Source of the DNA: Epinephelus fuscoguttatus
Lineage: Eukaryota; Chordata; Actinopteri; Perciformes; Serranidae
Direction of reading: 5' to 3'
NCBI RefSeq assembly: GCF_011397635.1
Contig: NC_064759.1
Coordinates: 13,784,428-13,848,427 of the forward strand
Length of the DNA: 64,000 nt
Shown here piece after piece: positions 9,301 to 23,107 of this stretch. Under the pieces are notes generated by a model, which made no database searches, was not told the origin of the DNA, and worked only from the letters and a program-made list of their open reading frames with translations. Position numbers and translations under genes: made by a program. The stretch's first letter is position 1. Every line of letters begins with the position of its first letter.

Positions 9301-12300
9301 CAACATAATCCAACAATGAAATTTGTATTTTCGTTCTTGATGGGAAATATATACATTTTTCTGAACCTGGACCCTGTTTCCCTGTGTTTTTGAGGAGACA
9401 ACAATTTTGAAATTGGTCCAGTACAGAGAAAGACTGCTGCAGTCACAGTGGAGAAACAGGCTGCATTTGCCACTTTTATTGTAGCTTGTTTCACTGCTGC
9501 GGCTGCTGGACCAACTTCAAAAACTGTTGTCTCCATCAGTCACTTAGACACAAAAACGTGTGAAAATAGGGTCCAGGCTGAAAAATACTTTAGTTTCCCT
9601 TCAAGGCTCAAGACTCTGTGATGTATTGTAACTTTGGGAACCCCTGATTAAAGCAGAATGAAAAGGATGAAAAGGTTAAATCACTGACTGGTGGGAGCCA
9701 CCACATACTTTCATTAATCAGTGGTAATTACCGGTATGTGAGAAAAATAATAAGAGTATTGGGAAACAGCTGTGTTATTGCATCAGAGGTCAGAGAATCA
9801 GATTATCCTTAGCGCTGACCTCAGGGTCGCTTTAACTTGTATGGTGAAACCTGACAAAGAGGATTATACGTTTACTGACATTTACATTAGAGTCTAACCA
9901 AATCTGTTTCAATACATACACCAGTAACATTATGTGACCGTTTGTTTGTTTTTAAGTTGATGGTGTTTTCTATCACGGCTCATCATGTGATCCAAAGTTT
10001 TATATTGGTTTATTATCAATTATCAGTGAGGGTAGATTTTATATTAGAACAATTTTCCTTGATAAGGATGGCTCACATTCAGTTATTGAAGAACTGCGAC
10101 CAAGACATGGGTTGAATAGGATTTTTTTGCCTTGTCATTGGTCTCTGATGGACACTCTACAAAGTGCAAACACTGATTCTGTATTGCAACAGACATATCT
10201 TTGGCATTTCTTTTAATTTATTGTCTGAAATACATGCCAGTACAAACATGCTTAATAATACTTTTAATCACTTTGAAGGCCCTGTCTTACAATCAAACAT
10301 GCTGCCCAATATCCTGAAGCAAAACTTTGTTATCCATTCTAAAGTTACAGCTAAAAACTAAAGGGAACTGTGCATTTGCTTTTGAAGCCCCCAGATTTAA
10401 GATCAAGCGTGCTGAATCAGAGCCCTATTATGAATTATTCCTCAAAACACACTTGTGTAAAGCTGGTTTTAATTTTGCTTTCTTTTTTATTTATTTGCTT
10501 TTTTGTCTGTTGTCTTCTTATGTTACCTGATACTTCTCTTTACAAGTGTGCCACATAAATTAAGTTTTTATTTTATTTCATTTTTAAATTTTAATTTAAT
10601 TCAATTAATTTAATCAATTAATTTAATTTAATTTTATTTTATTTTATTTTAATATAGTCATTATATCTGTAATTAGCCAAAATTAGCCAGTAACATTTGC
10701 CGTGTCATTGTGTTGGTCAGACTCTAATCCTATCAGGTTTTTCAACATAAAATGTCCCTGCAGTATGCACAAATTATTTTAATTACTTTTTAAATTAACT
10801 GGTATTTCTGTCAATATGAATTAAAAATCCTGTTTAATATTCCCAATTTTATTCAGTATCCCTTTGTTTATCATAGTACTAATCCAAGATCTGCGCTTAG
10901 GATATCTGTCCAGCTCAAGGAGAAGACGTCACACTGTCAGTGCAAGCTGTGCATCCTTGTCAGTACTGAGATCAGGTAAACCACCTGTTTACCACGACTG
11001 ATTCATGGTGGAGGAGTGTAAAAAATCTGCCAAGAGACAGGAGATGGAGAATGAGAGGAGACAGGATATTTCCACAATGACAGCTCCCACGGATTCAGCA
11101 GAGTGCCCAGTTAAATTGGAACAACAGCAGGCTGGTGGCCAGTGTCTGCTGTAAGAAACTGAAAATAACCAGGCAACACAGCGAAGCTCCTTACCGTATC
11201 GTCTTCACGATGAAGCGAATGATTACTGCCAGACCTACACAGCCACACATCACTCCTATTACTATAGCTGTGACTTCACCTAAAAAAAGAAAGAGGTGTT
11301 GAATTATTTAAAATATTGATGTGATCATCAAAAGCATCGGCCAGACAGTTACTTTGTTTTTGCTGAAACGTGCAGAAAAATGACATGCAGTCTTACCCGA
11401 AGAGAGCTCCTTCCCTGATTCTACAACGAATACAAGATTGGACAAATCATTAGAAAGATCACAGCAGATTTTTATCTCTCTGTCACACAATTCATGCACA
11501 TTTGTTTGTTGGTTTACCTCAGCAGAATCTGCTGTTCAGCTGTTTGAAAATGTTATGTCTAGTCAGTCTTGCTGCCTTTGACAACAGTGCTGATATCACA
11601 GGCCTTCCAGTTCAGTCACTCACTACAATGGGTACTTTACACAAATTCTTTCTCCTTTGTCTTTGTCTACCACTCTGTCTCCCTCTTTCACTTCTCTGTG
11701 TCTCTTTTTCCTCTCCCTCTTTTCTCAGTTAGACTCTCGTGATAACAATGCAGTCACTGTTTGGTTTTCGCAAATCCTTTTCTCTAATCAGCTCGCAAAC
11801 AAACACTGCTGCCCCTCGCTTTTCCACCTCTTCCCCCTTTATTTCAGTCTCTCTCTCTATTCCAGCCGTCCAAAGGCTCTTTCACTCAGACGAAGTCACC
11901 GCTAATCCTTAATATTCCCACATTTCTCTCCACATTCCACTTTTCATTCTCTGCATGGATTGTGCTAATTGCTAGCTTTGGTGCACATGGCCACCCACTG
12001 GCTTGTTATTGTGGTTGGCATTATGAGCCGTTTGTTGGCGTTACAATCATCCAACACAAAGGTGCTGTTAGGGTAAAACAACACATTCACAACAGATTAG
12101 CTGTGACCTTTTGCAACTTCAGATTTGTGCCGTTTAAAAGGATAAACTCTAAGAATATGCTAATCATTTATTACACTTATCAGGTAATTGGCACTGTCGA
12201 TGTGTCCTCAAGCCCCCTCACTCTGACATCTCTCCATTTTATGCATGCATAGGTCCTGTTTGTGCATGTGTATGTATTTTGGGCCTGTGTGTATATGACA

Positions 12301-15300
12301 ACAGAGTAAAAAAAAAAGAATTTCCCCTTGAGGATCAATAAAGTATATCTTCTTCTTCTTAATATTTGGAAAAAAATAAATGTCCTGTTCTGATTCCTGT
12401 CACTTCTCTTTCATGTCAGCAGTCAACAAAATGATGACTTATCTCTTTCCGCATGCTCTGTCTGTCTCACCTGCACTGAAGGAGGCGAAGACGACCCTGT
12501 GGTTGAGCGGCTGTGTCGCCCGGTAGTTGTCCTGCAGCAGCATCCTGTCTGGATCTTCAGCTTTACTGGAGTAAAGTATCGTCTCCATCTTCAGCAGCTG
12601 GAGGGGAGAGGTGAAGAGGAGAGAGATGGAAAAAAACAGGTACTGTTCTACGATGCTAAACTTACAGTACAAGAAAATATGTGATTCATGTGGCAGTGAA
12701 AACTCAACAGTCAAAAATTATCAGTGTTTCAAATGTAGTAGAAGTCCTTGAGGAACTGAGTAAATGCTGAGTCATGTTAACAAGTGTTTGTTCAGTAAGT
12801 TAATTGGTGAATTATAGTTTCTCAATCAAACACATTTCCTGAAACTAAAGCTCAGTTTCTCACAACTGTAAACACAAAACTGCAGTTACTCATTATGTCA
12901 ATACTCCAAACAAAGGAATACTTCACACATCTATTTTCAAACAGGTGCGTAGGAGAGGAGGAGGAGAGAAGAATAAAACTTGTAGAAAAGACTCCCGCAC
13001 GCTGTCTAACTTGCAACAATAATGATTATAATGCTCCACAGCTATCTTGCAAAATGAAACACTGCACTCAAAACCGATTCTTTCCAACAAAATGATGCAC
13101 ACAGCTATCATACAAGTATCTGTTCATCACCATCTTTTAAAACACTACCATCAAAACACAGAATTACATTGCACAACATGATACAGCCTTTCTATCAGCA
13201 TACAGCCCAGCTTCTCAGAGTCGCACTGTTACTATAAAGTTGATACTGCATGTCACTGTCATACAGTAAAATGTTCAGCTGACTGGGCTGACACAAAAGA
13301 TTTTTTGTAGGCCTTCCGCTCGGTTCCCCATGCTGCTCTGTTTTACCCAACACAATAGAGGTCACCTGAGGCTCCTTTTTTGCTCTGACATGTGATTCGA
13401 GTGTTTTGCCAACTGGGTTTGAAAGGATGAGATGTGAGTGAGACCAGTTGGTAATTAGGGTGTGTCATTTTGAAGTCCGTGTGAACAAAGAGTGCTAAAT
13501 GACACAATTTGAGCATGGAGTTTTACAAAAATGTGATTTAGAATTTCCATGTGAGTGAAAACTGTGTGATTGTGCTCAAAGTTTAGCAGTCTGGAGACTT
13601 GATGGTGACATGAGCTGCAAGTTTTTATAACCATGTGCATAGCTTAAATTTTTAGTGCGTACCATGAAGAAAACTGAAACTCATTGTAAGAGGTGGATTC
13701 TACTTCCTTTAACAGTGTACTGAGGTCATGATTAGATTACTTTTCACCATTGTTCAATAATATCCATAATTTTAATTTGCTTTTTAACAGACATACAGAT
13801 CATTTCATGTACTAATAGGTACTTCAAATGTTTATAATGTTACTTCTACTTTTTACATATTTCATACAATCCAAAAAAAGTAATTAATGTCAAAAATTTC
13901 AGATGGAAAGTAGCCAAGTACATTGACTTGAGTACTGTACTTGTAAAATTTGAGGCCCCCATACTTTACTTGAATTATCACATTTTCTGCTACTTTATAC
14001 TTCTACTCCAGTACATTTCAGAGGTAAATATTGTTACACTACACTACATTTATCTGGTGAATTTAGTTACTTTACAGATTCAGATAATCATTGCAAAATA
14101 CTATTGAAATAAAATATGATATATTGCCATAGATAAGACAACCCAGAAGTACATTAAGTGATTAAAATTAGCTCCACCTTTACCATTTGCAAAATTAAAG
14201 TGATATATAAATTGATCTATCAGTAATATAATTCAGAGATATTATATACATTATTGTGTAATGGGCCATTCTTCATTAGTACTTTTACTTTTGTTACTTT
14301 AAGTATATTTTTATGTTAATACTTAAGTAGTTTTACTCAATTAAAATTCTGAATACAGGACTTTAACTTGTAACAAAGTATTTCTACACTGTGGTATTAC
14401 TACTTTTACATAAAGGTTCTGAATTAAACGTTTTTATTGTGGGTGAACAGCCCTGAGTCTACCCCATGTAATGGCAGCAACAGAATGTTTGCTGAAGCAG
14501 TGGGGACTTGGGATGGTCAAGAGGGCGCTGCAAAATGCTTATAAAGGAAACACAACATATGTGTTCCCTGTGTTGTGGTGGGTGCCAGTCGTTTGTTCAC
14601 GTTAGTGGACTCCATTTCTTAGCTAACGTTAGCTACTGTTGCACAGTGTTAATGCTGAAACGTAGCTGAAGAGAGGCAAGGCACTAGGGAACATGGATAA
14701 CGTCACATCTTTGGCATTACCCTGGAAAATTTGTCCCAGTTCCCTCACATAGAACTCAGTCAACCGGCTGCTAGAGACAACTGAGGAAGTTGGGGAAGGT
14801 CTCAGTTTTTTTAAGTTACATTACAACCTGTTCACCACTTGGCAATACAAAAAGATTAATACTGGTAAAAAGTTATTTACAGTACCTTGATGTAAAGGAT
14901 CTAAATACTTCTTCCACCAATGTGCAAGTTAATGTACTGTATTTCACTCTGTGCTGCTGATAGGTCATGACTAATGAGAGAATATCTATTTTTTCTAATA
15001 AGAATTCAGAATTATTTAATCTAGATACTGGTAAAATGCTCTTTGGTGGTTTGATAGTAGAGTACAGGAACTCAAAAATATATTTTATGAGGCCAATAAT
15101 CAGCAATTGTAGGCTGAAACTGACAAATAATTTACAGATTGAAATACTGCGTGGATTTTTAAATTACTGGGTTAAGCATCACTGCTTTGATTTAGATTTG
15201 TTGGTTGTGTAAGGAGTGTTGGCTTATTTTTTTTTTTTTTTTTAAATGGTCATCTTTTATTTAGGCATTAGACAATATTTCAATGCACGTCGGATCAGTT

Positions 15301-18300
15301 TCTTACAGAAGATCAATCTTCGATCAAAAATGTGATCAATATCTGCATTAGAGGTGAACACAGAGTTGAGGCTTCTAGGATCTGTACACTTATGTCGAGT
15401 GTCAGTGTCTAAGCTTTACCTGTGCCTTTGAGATTTGGACCCTCTCATTGAACAGTGTCCAGATCACACTCTGGTAGCAGGGCGGCGTTGTTAGGGAGCC
15501 GTTGTAGCGATAGTAGCGTCCTAGATCCTTAGGGAGTAGCGAATGGACGTCAAAGGCCGGGATGGACACCTTCTGATCTGCCAGTGGGTGACATGAGCAG
15601 GAAAAGAGTATGTGAGGTCCTATGTAAATACATATTGATTTGTAATTAAAAAAAAGAAAAGGAGATGGAAACTAAAAATGCAGATGAAGTGTGTGCGAAA
15701 CAAGAAGATGTGTTGTTCTACATTTCAGACAGACCTACCAGCATGTCTGATGCGGCTCAGGTAGTTGAGGATGTTGTTAAATGCCGGGTTTGTCTCCTCA
15801 CCTGTCTGGGAAACCAAAACTCAGGCTTAAATGTTTATGAAACTGCTCAAAGTACTTGTGACTGTTTATTGGCATTATGTTATTACCACAATGAGAATTC
15901 CTAAAACAGCCAAGCCGTCCCTCTGCGTCATTGCTGTGGACATGTTGGGGTAGAGCTCAGAGTTGTAGTGCACCACATGTAGCTGGAGAGAGGAAGAGAA
16001 CTGTTAGTTTGTCAGTTCGCCCCGGTTCATCCTTGTGACAGCTCAGGGTTAACAGAAGAGGGGAAGAGACGGGGAGAGGGAGAGGTGCGTGCAAACTTAG
16101 CTTCCCTTCTGAGAGTATGACCGAAGAAAAATAAAAAGCAACGAGGAGACTGATGTGAACGAGAAAGAGCTTAATTGTCTCATTATGTAAGAAGACCACT
16201 CATCCATGACAAGTCCCAATATTTGCCCTCTCTTTCATTTTGTTTGTGTTTTTTTTTCTTTCTTCTGCATGATTTTTGTCTCTTCTCCAATCACTCACCC
16301 CCGAAGAAAGTGTTGGCAAACCTAGACAGTGACAGGTGGAGAGGAACTAAGGTGCTGAGACGGCTTCCTTTCCTCCTCACTCCACTCTTTCTCCTTCCTC
16401 TCCCCTCCCTCCAAAGCTCAGTCAGCTGCTCACGAATTTTATGTCTTTCTGTTTCTTTGATCATTAACAGTTTATCCCAAAACTTGCTCGTCTGTTGCTC
16501 GTCTTTCTGTGCAGCCCTCTCTCAGCCTACTTTAGAGGACATGAGTTTAGAGTGTTGTTTCTATCTCAATCCCTCACTCAGGGACTTGGAAATATTTCTC
16601 AAAGCAGCATGATAAAGTGGGTCAGGCCAAAGTAGTGGGACAAGCAAATCTGTAAGTGGTATCACCATAGAAAAGCCGAGACAAGAAAAGGCCTGAAACC
16701 AGATGTTTACATGAAGATGACCAACCAAGTGCTCAGATATTTAGATATATCAACAAACTCAATATCCCCACCTTTAAGTGTGTTGATAGAGAGAGAAGGA
16801 ACCTTAGTATTACTGGGTACAAATAGCAATGCCTTAGTTTTGTTTGCATTTAAAAGCAGTTTCAAGTCAATGAGACCATGCTGCAATGACTTCAAGTCAG
16901 ACTGTGAAGTGGCTCCGCAGTCTCAAAAGAAGAAGCAAAGGAATACAGGACTGCATCATCAGTGTACAGATGGTACACTGAGTGCATCATCTGGTCACAA
17001 ACTTTCTTGACATTGCTCATGTCTAATATCATTACTGACAATAGAAAGAGTAGAAGCAAGTTTCCCTTTTCCAGAACAACAGCATCAGGAACAACATTAC
17101 CAGATTTGACAAACTGCATGCACTCACTCAAATAACTGTGAAGCCAACTGGCAATTTTAAGACTAATACCAGTCTTTACAAGGATGTTGACTGCAGCGTG
17201 ATGATCTACTCTATCAAATGCCTTGAATAGATCTATAGACAAAGCAAGAGCGCAGTGTAGCAAGAACGAAAAGGATTCAAACTTCCCAAAGTCCTACTGT
17301 AATTCCAAGGGTTTAGGACAAAAACCAACAATGCATCAGTTAATCTCTCAATACTAACTGTTCTACCCTGTCTGCAGAGTGCCCATTTGTTCCCACTAAC
17401 CATATTGTCTGTATCTATATTAATCTTAAAAAAGGAGTTATTGGGGCCATAACTAAGTATTATTTTCCATTTTTTTCTATCAAATAATCTGTCAATCAAA
17501 AATTAATATTTATATTATCTTAGAAAAAATGGCATGCACAGTTATTGAATTTGATTGTTTTATCAGTCAAAAATTTAAGATACTCAGTTTACTGTTATAC
17601 ATGACCAAAAAAAAAACCCAGTACATCAATACATCTGAGAAGCTAAAATCAGGAAATGACCTGTTGTTGTAGTCATTTTTCCAGCAAAAATGACTACAAC
17701 AACAGGTCATTTTCTGTCTACTAATCAGTTAATCTACTAATTATTGTTGGTTTTAGTTATTTCCTAAAACTGCAGCTTTTAGTAAATGCTTCTGTAACAG
17801 GAGTTAACTGTGCATTTGTTTGCAGATCAATACATATTTGGTGCGCCAGGGAGTATGTGTTTAATCGAACATATGTTGTTCACAAAAATCTAAACAAAAC
17901 GTTAAAGGGGCTCTGTGTGAAATTCAGAGCGTATGCGTATGAGTTGTCTGGACATGTTTCAACATGGAAACAGCTGAGTCGGTGGCTAGCAGCTAATGGT
18001 GCTAAGCGCCAAACAACAGAACCAGTGCTGATGGGGGTAACAGTGTAAACTGGGGAGGGTGGACGAAACGCTTTAGCGTCGACAATGTCCCAATTTCAGC
18101 AGTAACCATCACATGACCGCAGTGCAAAGCGGCGGCAATGAGCTAGCCAGTGGGATACTAGCATGCACACGCAGCCAGACCTTACCACAATGCAGAAAAG
18201 CTCGGATAACAACACACACAGGGAGTGGATTTCATTCTCGTCCCAATCAATATATAGAATGATGTGCATTTGTCTCCCCTCAACAAAAACATGAAACTAG

Positions 18301-21300
18301 CAGAAGACTTTTATTTTCACAAAATTAAAGACATTTGCACCATCCTTTAATGCAGAAAAGGCACAAGTTGGTGCATAAATTTTCATCATAATGCAGCAAA
18401 TTATGTGTTTGATGCTATATATTTCATGGGGAAGGACCCCCAAACCCGCGTTTCAGATAGTGTGTGTTCCCCCCCTAATGATTTTACAAAACCTGCACCT
18501 GTGCCTGCCCAAATGTCACTCAAGCTTGGTACAATTTGCACATTTTCCTTCTTCTCTCTATCAAAAAGAACAGAAAGATTTCTGTGGATGCAGGTCACTC
18601 TTGGGATTTTTGACATTGTATATTTTGATTCAGAGTCAAAGCTTTTTGAACAGAATTTTTATTTTGCCTTGGACTTTGTGATAAAGCTATTTGAGTTCAT
18701 TCCATTTAAATGACATCAGAACTGTGATCATCAGAAGAGGAAGAGGACCTTGACCGCCCCTTTACTGTAGTCATACCAGGATTTTAGCGTACCTCTGCAT
18801 CTGCACTCAGTCCGTTGATGGTGTGTTCACTGCCCCCGTGACTTGGGCCACCGCTGCCCCAGTGGAGGTGCATTTGAACAGCTGTAAAGAGCCAGGGCAG
18901 CCCCCCCAGTCCCATCCAGTCTGGTAGCTCAATGACGGCTGATGGAGAAAAAGGCAAAACGAGCTGACTCATTAAATTCAACAGAGAGAGGAAGGATAAC
19001 TGAACAAGAAATACTAGGTAGGTGCATTTTCTTTCTTCAAAATGTAAATCTTAAAATGTTAACAAATCTCCTGAATTTATAAATGAGGAGTGAAAGGTTT
19101 GCTGCCAGGTTACGATTGAGGATGGTGCAGTATAAGCAGATCAACCGTAAGGCTGCTCGGATACCTGGGACGGGTTTATGTTGGGAGCTAGCTGCCATAG
19201 TTACCTGTGTGTCCGTTGTTGTACAGTGTGAAGGGCTTGTTGCCGTGCTGGCTGTAGCCCAGCGGGGTCAGAGGAATCAAACTGGGGTCATATTTAGTCT
19301 GGGTGGTTACCACATCAACGGGGGACTGAGAGGTACCACCACAGTCAGGGAAATACGTTGACCACTCGGACTGACCCACCAAGCCTTTGATACAGGAGAA
19401 AAGAGGGAAAACAATGATGTCACTAAATCACACAGTCCGCTGGCTCCCAGTTATCCAGTGAAAAGCCTCCATTGATCAGTCTCTAATTATACAAGACAAT
19501 TATTCCTCTTCTCTGAAGGTCCAAAGCTTCATGGTGGTGAGTTTAATGGAAAAGTAGTGGTCACAATAGTGTTCACACCAGGGCAACATATCTGTGATGA
19601 CACAAGGCCTCCTTATTTGGGCCATTCAGGGTTATAGGGCATCAACAATACTCTCTTTGCTGTTGAGTGTGTGAATTGGGGCTGCACAATATGTTGTTTG
19701 TTTTGGGAGGGGGGTTTGTAGTCATTGCAACGTCAACTTACATGATAAACACATCAAGAAAGACTGCGATATTTGTGAGGTTTGTTGTATTTGGCAATAT
19801 ACTGAAAGCAGCAGAAATCTGAGTACACTTTACCCACAAAATGCCTCCACAAAAACAGTTAATATATTCATTTACTGATTGATAGGGGCTGCGTTTAACA
19901 GCAGCAAAACTAAATCAAAATATCAGTTTACAGACACTCACACAGCTCGTGCAGTAAAATCCACATCTCATTTATCCAGTCATGTGCTCAGTACTTCCCA
20001 AACACATACATTTTGGCTTTACTGATCATATATTTTCTGTTTATACTGTTTATGCTGCACCAGTAAATCAATATGTTCGCCTTTTTACATGCAGGCATGT
20101 TTTCTCCACGAATATAGCATGACTAATTGATGTATAAATGATCGTTTTGTGGTTTCGTATTCCTTTAATATCTGTTTATCTATCACAAGTAATATCATTA
20201 TTTGCAATGTACAACGTTGTAGTATATCACATAATTTCCCCAAATCATGCAGGCCTAGTTTGAATCCCTATTTCTGAACCTGCATCAAAAAAAAAGGTTG
20301 AATTATTGAAACCACATTTGATGATTTTTCCATCCAGCATTTAAATGTGTGTATCCCCAGATAGTGAAGGCATCACCCGCCCTACTCTGCCTTAATCTGC
20401 CTCCGCTTAGTTTACCCTGACATTTTTACCTTAACCAAACTCACTCTTGCCTAAACCTAACCAACCCAATCAACGAAGGCAATGTGTATTAGACAATCAG
20501 AGAAATAGTCTCAGGGTCATGCCTTCTGTATCCTGGGAAACACAAATTCATCAACACTGACATCAATTAAGAAAACACATGGAGGGATATTACCGTCTCA
20601 ATCATGTCCAACTACAACTGAAATCTTTTTTGTACACAATGAATACTGCTCTGGCTTCGACAAAAATTAAAATCAAATTCAACTGAAGGTGAAATGTGCT
20701 GCACCTCCCACAAAACAAAGACACACAGCTACCAACAAAAGCAGGTGATCTAATCGGCACTTCGTTAAATAATTTATGTCAGCTGATAACAACCACAACA
20801 TAATCAACATGTCATCTGAGCTTAATATTAATTCAGTGTTGGTCTTACAGAATGTCTGACATCTTCAGCATCATTGCAGTTAAATTGCAGTAATATATGC
20901 GTGTCATAGGGTGTAGATATGAAAGGTGTTATGAATAATAGTAAACTAAAATGCTGTTTAGCTACATGAACACCTGCAGAATTTGCACGGGTGAAAATAA
21001 CAGACGTTTCTTTTTTAGATTTGAGATTGATCTTGTAATATGTAATATGAATTGTTCTTTCAAAGCCTGACACTGAGATGAGATACGAGGTAAATAAATA
21101 TGTTGTAAAAATATCCCTTTCTTCATACCAGTGGAATTATTTATTTCAACATATAAACACTAGTCTTGTTTAGATTAAATTCCTACAGATGTTGCAAATA
21201 AATGAAATTATTATATCCCATAGACACATTTTAAATACTGACTTGCAAAAAATTATATTTTTATGGTAGTGTACATAGGAAAAAACACCAAAATAGCTGA

Positions 21301-23061
21301 ATTTTTGGGCAGTGTGTTTGTATTCATAACAGAAGACGATTAACCTCCCATCGCAGTTTTACATGTTTATCGAACATCTTAAAAATCAGCTGAAAATCAC
21401 AGGAAAATATGTAAAATGACCATTTTGATTCCTGAACGACGTCTTCAAATATGAACATATTTACAAATTAGATAAAAAATAGAATGATAATAATGTAATT
21501 TTTTTTTTAGAAACATACTTTAAGAGAGTACACAACATAAACTGACAAAATGTACTGTATACTTTTGTACATTTTTTTGTACATAAACCAATATACAAAT
21601 TTAATACTTACAGTAAGGTTACTCAAAGTATCCACTGCTAATGTCTAAAATCAGCTAAACTACTTATGTGTATTCTGTATACTTACTGTGTGGTGCCAGA
21701 ATGTGTATTTAGCCTGTGTTGTTTCTAATGTATTTAGGCTGCACGCGTTCTTTTGGTCATCACTTCCAGTAATTGCAATTGGCTCTGGGGTGCGATTTCA
21801 TATTATTTTACCAGTTCACTCACTGGTTTGACGGCATTCAGACCAACAGTGGGAGTTACGTTCACATCACATCATCACGTTTTGTTAATAAGTCTTGCTT
21901 TAGAAATTCCACTTGTCAGTCTTTTTGCTGAAGAACACCATAAAATGCATCTAGATGGATTTATTGAATACCTCACAGTTAAAGGCCTGCTCTGCCTCTT
22001 TTCAGCTTTCTTTATTGATAGTAGTCGCCACATTCTGTCTACCTAACGGTAAAACATATTCCGTATTTAATGTGTCATATTCTTCACTTCTTCATTGTTG
22101 CACAATTGTAGTGTGGAAAATTCAGAAGAATTTAATCATTAAATGGTCAGAGTGATACTGAGAGAGTAGCTGAGGGAGAGGAGAATGGTTCAGGGTTAGG
22201 TTCACCAAGAGAAAAAAAGAAACTGGTCTCCCCAATTGCATGATAAAAGAAAGTTAGAGAAAAGAGTGTGAAAGAAAAAGAGAGTGACATGTGAGTCAAA
22301 GAATCTGAATTTCAATTGCAAGGAGAGGAATGCTTTAGAAAACAGACGACACAATAAAATGTGCCAGTAGTAAAAAAAAAAAAAGCAAAAAAATAGTCAT
22401 ATTTGTTATTGTAGATTTTGTTAATAACAAGCATGTATGTTTATGTAAAAACGCTGTAGAAAAAGTAGGAATGAATGAACCCCACAAGGCGTGTCAGCAC
22501 TGTACTACATTTGTAAGCCATGAATCATGGTTAGGTTGTAACACAATAACCCTTCTCTCTGTCTTGCACACACACAATGTGAGGAGGGGACTTTACATTA
22601 GTGATGTAAACACACATCTCCTCTCACAGCGCCCGCAACCCCCTCCTCGCACCTCTAATCTGCTCTGCCCCCTACCCCTCTCCGCTCTGCACAGCAAAGC
22701 CCCGCACCACGACCCAACTTCAAAAGTGAGTCCCGCAGCCTCGCCACTGGTCGCCATGGAGGTCTCCATGGTAACCAGAGGCCGAAAATTCTGACCCTCT
22801 GCGCCTGCTCTACCTCTCCTAGCATGCCATCTCTGTCCTGAATACAGCCGGGGACAAAGACACACACACACATGAATATTCACTCACTCGGAGCATGATG
22901 AGGAAACGATGGAATGTCAGACTGACTTTCCCTCGATTACTTTACGTAACTGTGTGTCCCTCGTGGAAAGAAAGCGTGTATTTCTGCTCTGTCATGTGAC
23001 AAATTGTTGTCCATAACAAAACTGCCTTCACACTTCAGCTAGCAGCTCACAACATGCAATG

Positions 23062-23107
<46 letters not shown>

